Below are positions 57,926-64,000 of a stretch of 64,000 nt of DNA, piece after piece. The notes under the pieces are model-generated. The model made no database searches, had not been told where the DNA came from, and was given only the letters and a program-made list of their open reading frames with translations. Position 1 is the stretch's first letter. The number at the start of each line of letters is the position of its first letter. The translations under genes and the position numbers were made by a program. This stretch comes from Phorcus lineatus (taxonomy: Eukaryota; Mollusca; Gastropoda; Trochida; Trochidae), in NCBI GenBank assembly GCA_921293015.1, contig OV121081.1, positions 30,569,158 to 30,633,157 of the forward strand. The letters are read 5' to 3'.

Positions 57926-59379
57926 GGCAATTGCAATTGAATTAAGACTTGATTCACACATCTTTAAAAGACGTTATAGAAATCCATTCTGACGACAACG
58001 TTCACATGTACCGATGTGTGTCTTTACGTTTTATAACAAAAGTTTTACATAGCCTTTTGTGCACTTTCCAATTATCTATATTGGAATGAAAGCAATTAAA
58101 ACTTTTGTAATGGTATTCTCTAACGATATTCTCCAAAGTACGGAGAAATTTAAGGATGAACAAGATGCAAATAGTTTTTGTAATAATAATTTTCTAAATA
58201 AGACCAACTGAAGTGAGACTCCATTGTGAACACAGAATTCGGAAAAGATAACATCATTTCTGAATTATTGATTAAAGTATTGAAATTGGTTTCATAATTC
58301 CTATCTTAATTTCCTTAAAGAAGAAAACTGTATTTCACTGTCAAAAAATGCATGAAATAATGATGTAAAAGCCTAAGCTTCGGATTTAACCACACAATGT
58401 TTATTAAAATTAATCAATTTTGCATAATGTTTCTAATATTTTTAGAAACGAATTGAAATTTTATAAAGTATGCGTTCTGAAAGGCCTGATTCAATCTTAA
58501 TTGCCATCAACTTGTATTTTAATACTTTCTAAATGCTCTCTACAATCACTAAATACCTCATCATACGAAATCTATTTCTTAAGACACCCCCATGCTTGTT
58601 TGATGTTACCCTTCATTGTAAGACAAATGATTTGGGTCTTTCGGGCATATGTTTTAAAAGATTTCCAGCACAAAGAATTGTTCAAATCATACATTTTACA
58701 ACAACATGTGAATTAACAGTCAAATTAGAATCTTAGAGGATTGCAACTTTTCGCCAAAAAATACGCTGCACTCTCACAACGAATTTTGGCCCTGCCAGTG
58801 ATGGAGATCGGAAGCGGATTTTAGCAGTGATGCCCATTATAGCACATGATTCATAATCGTTTTCGAAATACACTTTCAACCGTGCAAGTATCACGACAAG
58901 TATTACAGTCAAACTGAAGAAGACATTTTTCTACAGTAGCTATTCTGGTGTAGTGTTATGGTGATAAATGAACGTTATGGTTTAAACACAGTCAACCTTA
59001 GTCCGAAAGAACGATCATGTAAACAATTTACCCATGTTTTACCAGATGTTTTACGATGGTGAAAACTTTCCTGTGATCAAGGAGCCATGTATAGTTAAAA
59101 TGACAGTGCTATCGGGGTATTTTTTGTGGTAACGAAATTCAACGGGACATTTGCGTTTACACAATTAGGTTATTGGTACATTATTATAACATAACCCAGT
59201 TGAAACATTTTACTGAGGGTAACATTTTAAAAACAAGAACGAGAAGTGAAGCCATTTATCGGCGCTACGAGCGTGAAAAGCCTTGCTTCGGCATTACAAG
59301 GCATTGTTGATTATAATAATCATTTGTGAATTTGTGGATATTCGATCCATCCATATAGTATATTTCTATGATGTGGTAA

Positions 59380-59760
59380 CTTTCATTTAGCAGTTGAAGT
59401 GGGTAGATATAATAATGTAAACCATAATGAGAGATTATTTTTATTTTGAAAATCGAATGGCATTGACGTTGTTGAAGATGAGTTTCATGTTCTTTTGAAA
59501 TGCCAACGTTTCTCTGAATTAAGATTAAGATATTTACAGAAACACTTGAAGGATCTTAATCCCATTGTAAATTTCAACAACATTTAAAATCTGATGACCT
59601 TATTACAAAAGACGTTTGTAATTTTCTATACCATGTACTTAAACATATAAGAAATGCTTCAGCTCAGTATGTGCACCAGGTTATGAATTAAGGAAATGAA
59701 TGTATCATGGGCATATGGCCTTTTACTGTATAAACTTGTCTGTCTGTCTATGATGTTGTT
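59380..59760 (+). mobile_element. LINE 3' end inserted in duplication copy B
   Basis: It encodes GRYNNVNHNERLFLF and then GIDVVEDEFHVLLKCQRFSE, the same C-terminal zinc-knuckle region as the remnant at 917-1129. It ends with the tgggcatatggccttttact tail. The frame breaks after about 60 codons. It is absent from copy A, so it inserted after the duplication or was lost from A. Confidence 0.7.
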
Positions 59761-59960
59761 GTAGAATTAGTAAAAGTACAGCACCTTTTTATGTCATTTT
59801 CCCTCAAAACAACATGCCAAAAGGTCGGCCTCTCTAACACTGACCATGTTAGAATCTTCCAAGACTTCGAATCAATAATTCTGTTAAATGGACATTAAAT
59901 TTCCCTAGAAAGTGTCCTTTATGTCGGACAGTTGTCCGATCAACAGCACTTTCTAAAAGG

Positions 59961-62499
59961 GCATTGGGGTATAAATAACCTAGCATGAATAAAAAGACAT
60001 GTTTTACTTCTCAAAGACTATGAACCTGCTATACGAAGCATCTGATTGCTAAGTTTCCTAATGCTTAATTGTAACAAATTACATTAGGTGTCTGCTGTTA
60101 CAAATATACCTTTTGAAAGGACATTACTGATTGCAGGTATCCCATGTGTGCCCAGCCATAACAAAGATTCAAATTGATACAACAAACACATGAATAATGA
60201 CTTGATATCAAGAAACAGAACGTTGTTAAAGGAAACATAAAACTGACATGAATTCTTTCCGAACATCATTCATTGTGATTTGGAAATGACTTATAACATA
60301 TAGTCCTTTCAATATTCAAACCCTCTTTCGCGTCAGTTTTTCAAAGTCGGAACAGCAGATCAGACACATTTAAGTCACGGATGTTTTTCCAATACACACA
60401 TGGAATTAACATTTTTAGAAGTGGTACGTGACTTGCATTCTTTGCTAAAGTTGTATCAGAGGACGCTTGACAATATAATGTGTAACTGTTCGAAACCAAT
60501 TCAAACAAAATGCATATTTTCAAGGCACTAGTTGTTCGTTTGATTGGAAAGTGATAAAACATTTCATTTAAAGTATAAAAAGTCAAAATTAAAAGTATTT
60601 TATTTAATGGCCATGTAAATCATGTCATATCAAATCAAATCAAATAATATAACATTGAATGTTTCTATTCATGTGTATTATGTACATCAAGGACAAAGTA
60701 ACCATATAATGCTCATATACACTGCACTATACTATCCTCTAGTTTCTACAATTTGCGGTGCCTCAATGGTAACGTAATGCACCTTTTTCCTCTCTAAACA
60801 TGACTGTCATCAAATTCATGAAATGAAAATTTGTATTTAACATTTAGAAATAACCTTAAATTTGGTATATTTAATTTAGAGTTCTGCAATTTATACCATT
60901 ATAATTTTTATATAAAGTATGTCCATCAATTTAACATAAAGGAAACCTCAATGTGCATGATAAATTTTATCAAAGCACATAAATTCCATTGATGTCATGT
61001 ATTAAATAAAGTGTTATTTTTTTCAGGAATGTTATTTCAATTGCCTGTACAGAAATTCCCGTCTTTTAATCTTACATTTTTCCGACATAGAATGTTATTT
61101 AAGCTATTCCGAGTCATATAACTTTAAAATAAGACCAAATTTGTATGATTTTAACTCCACTAGTTTAATTTTCTTCAAAATTCGTTCGCAAATACCATAA
61201 ATATTAAGAATCATTTTGACTGATACATATCAGGGTATTGTGGGACCTCTTCGGATACAAAAAAGTAGGTGTAGTAGTATTGAGTCAAGTAACATATATT
61301 CTAATCATTTTGTTTATCATTTTATTAATTACTTTTGTGATTTTTTCATCTGTGTATTCCTTTCTCATATTAAATCAAATATAACCATTACAGTGCATAT
61401 TAATATCTAATAAAATTTGGTTATTTCGTCGTTCAATTTACTGAAATTTTCAAATTGAAAAGATCTCTTTTTGTCAGAAACTAATGACATGTGAAAATTT
61501 GTTAATAACTTCATTGATCTTTAATCAAATATTGCATTCTTTGACATGCATATGTGATTCTTTATCTATAAAACCCTCTAGTGTAAAATTTAAGAATAAA
61601 ATACAAGCTTGAAAAGAGGTTAGACAAAGATCGTGATGTCTTGGAAACTATTGTAAAAGTCATTTATGGTTTTCTATACCTGATAAGACAAATACATGTG
61701 ACAGTATAGCGGAACACACTTTCAGCTTCAAGAGGATCGCAACATGTCTAAAAACCCTTCTAAAACCTTTCCAGGACGTTGATATTTTAATGATTTATTG
61801 CATTGTGGTGAGAAGGCAATTTATCACAGATCAGCTTTAATTCCCCTTACTTCACATTACTCATCATTGTAAAACGTCTCCAACCATCGAACTATAGATA
61901 AATCACAATTTTTTTTAGCGAACAAGTGACATTATCACTGAGAAGTTCGGACTGCTAAAGAAATAGAAATAGTGTGAACGTCTGCTTAATTATTTTGCAA
62001 CAACTTTGACTATTTTTTATTTGTAACCCGATGCACCGAAACCGCCGAGCTACTTTACTTACGTAGGCCGATTGGAAATAATCGACGAAAGCGGTTCTAT
62101 ATGACAGACAAACATTTTCATAACCACATGTTAGTACAACTAAACTTTTTAAATAAAAAGAAGCATAATGATTCATAGATATATGAATGAAATACTTATT
62201 AAACATATTTCGAGGGACGCTGACTGCTTCATTTAACTGGATTCGGTCACATGCTTAGTGTATACGCCGTTTGAATTCTTAATATGCTTTCTATTATAGC
62301 AGTTTCATACAACCCTTTAAACCCGTGGAATGAGGCACGACAAGTTGCCACAAACAGTCATTTACCAACAGATACGGACACATGGATTCTTTTAAAGAGC
62401 CACTCCGTGATTTTCATAACATATTATTTACCTTTGATACGAACCTAAATGTCATATGTGGCGATATAAAATCAAAACATCTTAACTTTCATGCCTAAA

Positions 62500-62500
<1 letters not shown>
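59961..62500. other. Intergenic, no supported gene
   Basis: Small ORFs at 60084-60586, 61216-61410 and 61955-62206 lack any support. A short aatca/aaatc run lies at about 60630-60645. Confidence 0.35.

Positions 62501-62501
<1 letters not shown>

Positions 62502-62593
<92 letters not shown>
62502..62593. repeat. (TA)n microsatellite, about 46 units
   Basis: Uninterrupted alternating AT over about 92 bp. A second short (TA)n follows the inverted repeat at 62893-62913. Confidence 0.98.
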
Positions 62594-62598
<5 letters not shown>

Positions 62599-62630
62599 TA
62601 GTAAAAAGAATGTTCAAACTCTATGGTAGT

Positions 62631-62899
62631 ATATATTAAAAAGAAGAAGATGAAGTTGAATTACATTTGGCAAACGTTTTCAGCAGGTACGAATGTACCT
62701 GCTTCATCAGGCCGTTTAATACAATACAATTTGTTGTTGTCAAATTCATTATGACGTCATTAGTTCCTGTGTGACGTCATAGTATTATGTACTTAGTGTC
62801 AGTTACTGCATTAAACGGCCTGATGAAGCAGGTACATTCGTACCTGCTGAAAACGTTTGCCAAATGTAATTCAACTTCATCTTCTTCTTTTTAATATAT
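62631..62899. mobile_element. Perfect 90-bp inverted repeat around an 89-bp spacer
   Basis: Arm 62631-62720 is the exact reverse complement of 62810-62899. Each arm (right arm, plus strand) contains cctgatgaagcaggtac, a cattc loop, gtacctgctgaaaacg, a hammerhead-like core. The spacer has two tgacgtca sites in a near-palindromic setting. Both ends abut (TA)n. An inverted pair of pseudo-LTR-like ends of a Penelope-like element is the best guess. No reverse transcriptase is present. Confidence 0.75.
62817..62862 (+). ncRNA. Hammerhead-ribozyme-like core in the inverted repeat
   Basis: CUGAUGA is followed by a perfect 9-bp stem II (agcaggtac/gtacctgct, loop attc) and GAAAA. Downstream, acgttt-gcc-aaatgt can form a 6-bp stem III, offset by one nucleotide from the ideal. 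A matching stem I and a UH cleavage site are not evident, so cleavage is uncertain. The left arm holds the same motif on the minus strand (62668-62713). Confidence 0.4.
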
Positions 62900-62920
62900 A
62901 TATATATATATATGTATCAT

Positions 62921-63006
62921 CCCAACTGCGGATCCGCCCCATCTTAAGATGGGACGCGTCCCAACTTGGGATTCCAAGTTGGGACGTCCCATCTTAAGAT
63001 GGGACG
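62921..63006. repeat. Cluster of nested palindromes
   Basis: cccatcttaagatggg occurs as a perfect palindrome at 62938-62953 and 62988-63003. Between them gtcccaacttgg (62958-62969) pairs with ccaagttgggac (62974-62985). gcggatccgc (62928-62937) precedes them. The whole block can fold as one long hairpin or as separate cruciforms. Confidence 0.85.
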
Positions 63007-64000
63007 GAGGATACTTAAACATGTTAATAATATTCATATTTTATAATAATTTGTGTTAGTAAAACATGTTTTTAGATAGTTTTGTTATATTCTTTTCACA
63101 CCTAAGAAGAAAATTTGATTTGATGTTCATTTACTTCACTTTTTCACTCGGTTTCATATGTTATCGAGTACGAACGATTCAACACACCTCAAACATTTAT
63201 CTAAAGTCACATTTGATTACTGATTGAATCACATTTGTTAAGAGACATAACAAAATCAGATCAATGTATAGATTTATATTTAGATAGTAGTTTTCAGCAT
63301 TTTTCAAACGAACAATACATGCGTAGATCGAACAGCTGACATCACAGAGACATCTTTGTATCTTAGTTTCTTTACAAAAAGGTGGTATAAACTATTAACA
63401 ATCACAGATATGAAGTTATTCTAATACAGATCCAAGTTTTACAATACTAGTGATAAATTGCTTTTTCAAAAATATATAATTAAAAAACGTACCTGATACA
63501 GAGAAATGAATAATCCATGCAAAAACCTCCTATATATGTATAAACAGAAATTAAGGTACTCTCCATCGTTACAATGCAGCACTGACTAGACTGAATTTGT
63601 TAATGTGTCAGCTTGGCGTGACAGAGAACGGATGAATGGACACCAATTTGCCCACCGTAGGAACTGTTAGGCTAAAACAACATATGGAGACACCAAAACC
63701 CCATGTTGTTTTAACAGAGTACTATCTTGTTCATCAAATTGGCGACTTGGTTGATTGTATCAAATATAAAAATAATTAAAAGTTCCTATTATCGAAGTCT
63801 GGTTCCCCAACATTTTAGATATTTTCAAATAGTGCCAACCTTTGGGTTTGAATATTCCCTCGTAACTCATAACAATATACTAAAATCTATCTTAACGGCG
63901 ACAAATCTTTGTCACAGAGTGTTAACGAACTCCTAATAATATATATTTATCATTTTTTAAAGCTCTTTCCTACAATTTGTAAAAAAAATGTAAGGTAGAC
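63007..64000. other. Intergenic to the window end
   Basis: No gene is supported. A small hairpin (taaaacaacat at 63673-63683 with atgttgtttta at 63703-63713) lies at 63664-63716. The short ORF at 63727-63936 lacks support. Confidence 0.35.

Larger units (their letters stand above)
51255..59960 (+). repeat. Segmental duplication, copy B
   Basis: Blocks matching copy A in order: 51255-51660, 51960-52440, 52630-52930, 55075-55310, 55440-55500, 55545-56035, 57930-58340 and about 58985-59100/59830-59960. The offset to copy A grows from 10.9 to 13.1 kb because copy B holds extra DNA at 52940-55070 and 56040-57925, plus a LINE insertion at 59380-59760. Confidence 0.72.

Overview
The window looks like nuclear DNA of a marine mollusc, most likely a bivalve. 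It is AT-rich and gene-poor, with intron-like gene structures and TATA/poly(A) signals. It carries a dispersed repeat with a run of gtccgtccg followed by gtaaactttt that is common in bivalve genomes. It also holds 3' ends of non-LTR retrotransposons, tRNA-derived SINEs, MITEs and a decayed Tc1-like transposon. No bacterial gene organisation is present. Species cannot be read from the sequence.

The clearest genes are three intronless minus-strand paralogues at 5.0-6.3, 16.0-20.1 and 28.2-30.0 kb (419, 1356 and 567 residues). Each has a signal peptide, then a 14-residue cysteine motif C-R-[YF]-E-F-x-V-P-x5-C, then a long coiled coil. The motif has the same spacing as the N-terminal cysteine motif of vertebrate angiopoietins, but none of the three carries the C-terminal fibrinogen-like domain. 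The tails differ: gene 1 stops after the coil with a C-terminal Cys, gene 3 has a short Pro/Thr/Lys tail, and gene 2 has a large basic Pro/Thr tail with fourteen 56-residue repeats. They look like a locally expanded family of secreted, disulfide-linked, filament-like proteins (matrix, adhesive or mucus). That role is inference.

Other coding evidence is fragmentary. There is a probable terminal exon of an upstream gene (1334-1416, with poly(A) signal), a candidate three-exon small gene (11497-13279), two isolated candidate exons (22800-22870, 49941-50124) and a 54-codon ORF beside a perfect palindrome (48371-48535).

Layout: 0-1.2 kb LINE remnant; 1.3-1.6 kb terminal exon; 2.2-2.9 kb dispersed repeat; 5-6.3 kb gene 1; 7.9-9.4 kb 100-bp minisatellite interrupted by a hairpin element; 11.5-13.3 kb candidate gene; 13.4-15.5 kb nested repeats; 16-20 kb gene 2; 25.6-26.2 kb decayed Thr-rich repeat; 28-30 kb gene 3; 30.6-31.85 kb 38-bp satellite; 35.6-37.8 kb 68/74-bp minisatellite with a 290-bp higher-order unit; 40.3-47.9 and 51.2-59.96 kb two diverged copies of an old tandem segmental duplication, one hit by a Tc1-like element and the other by a LINE; 62.5-63.0 kb a (TA)n tract, a perfect 90-bp inverted repeat with a hammerhead-like core, and a palindrome cluster. 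Most of the rest shows no gene.
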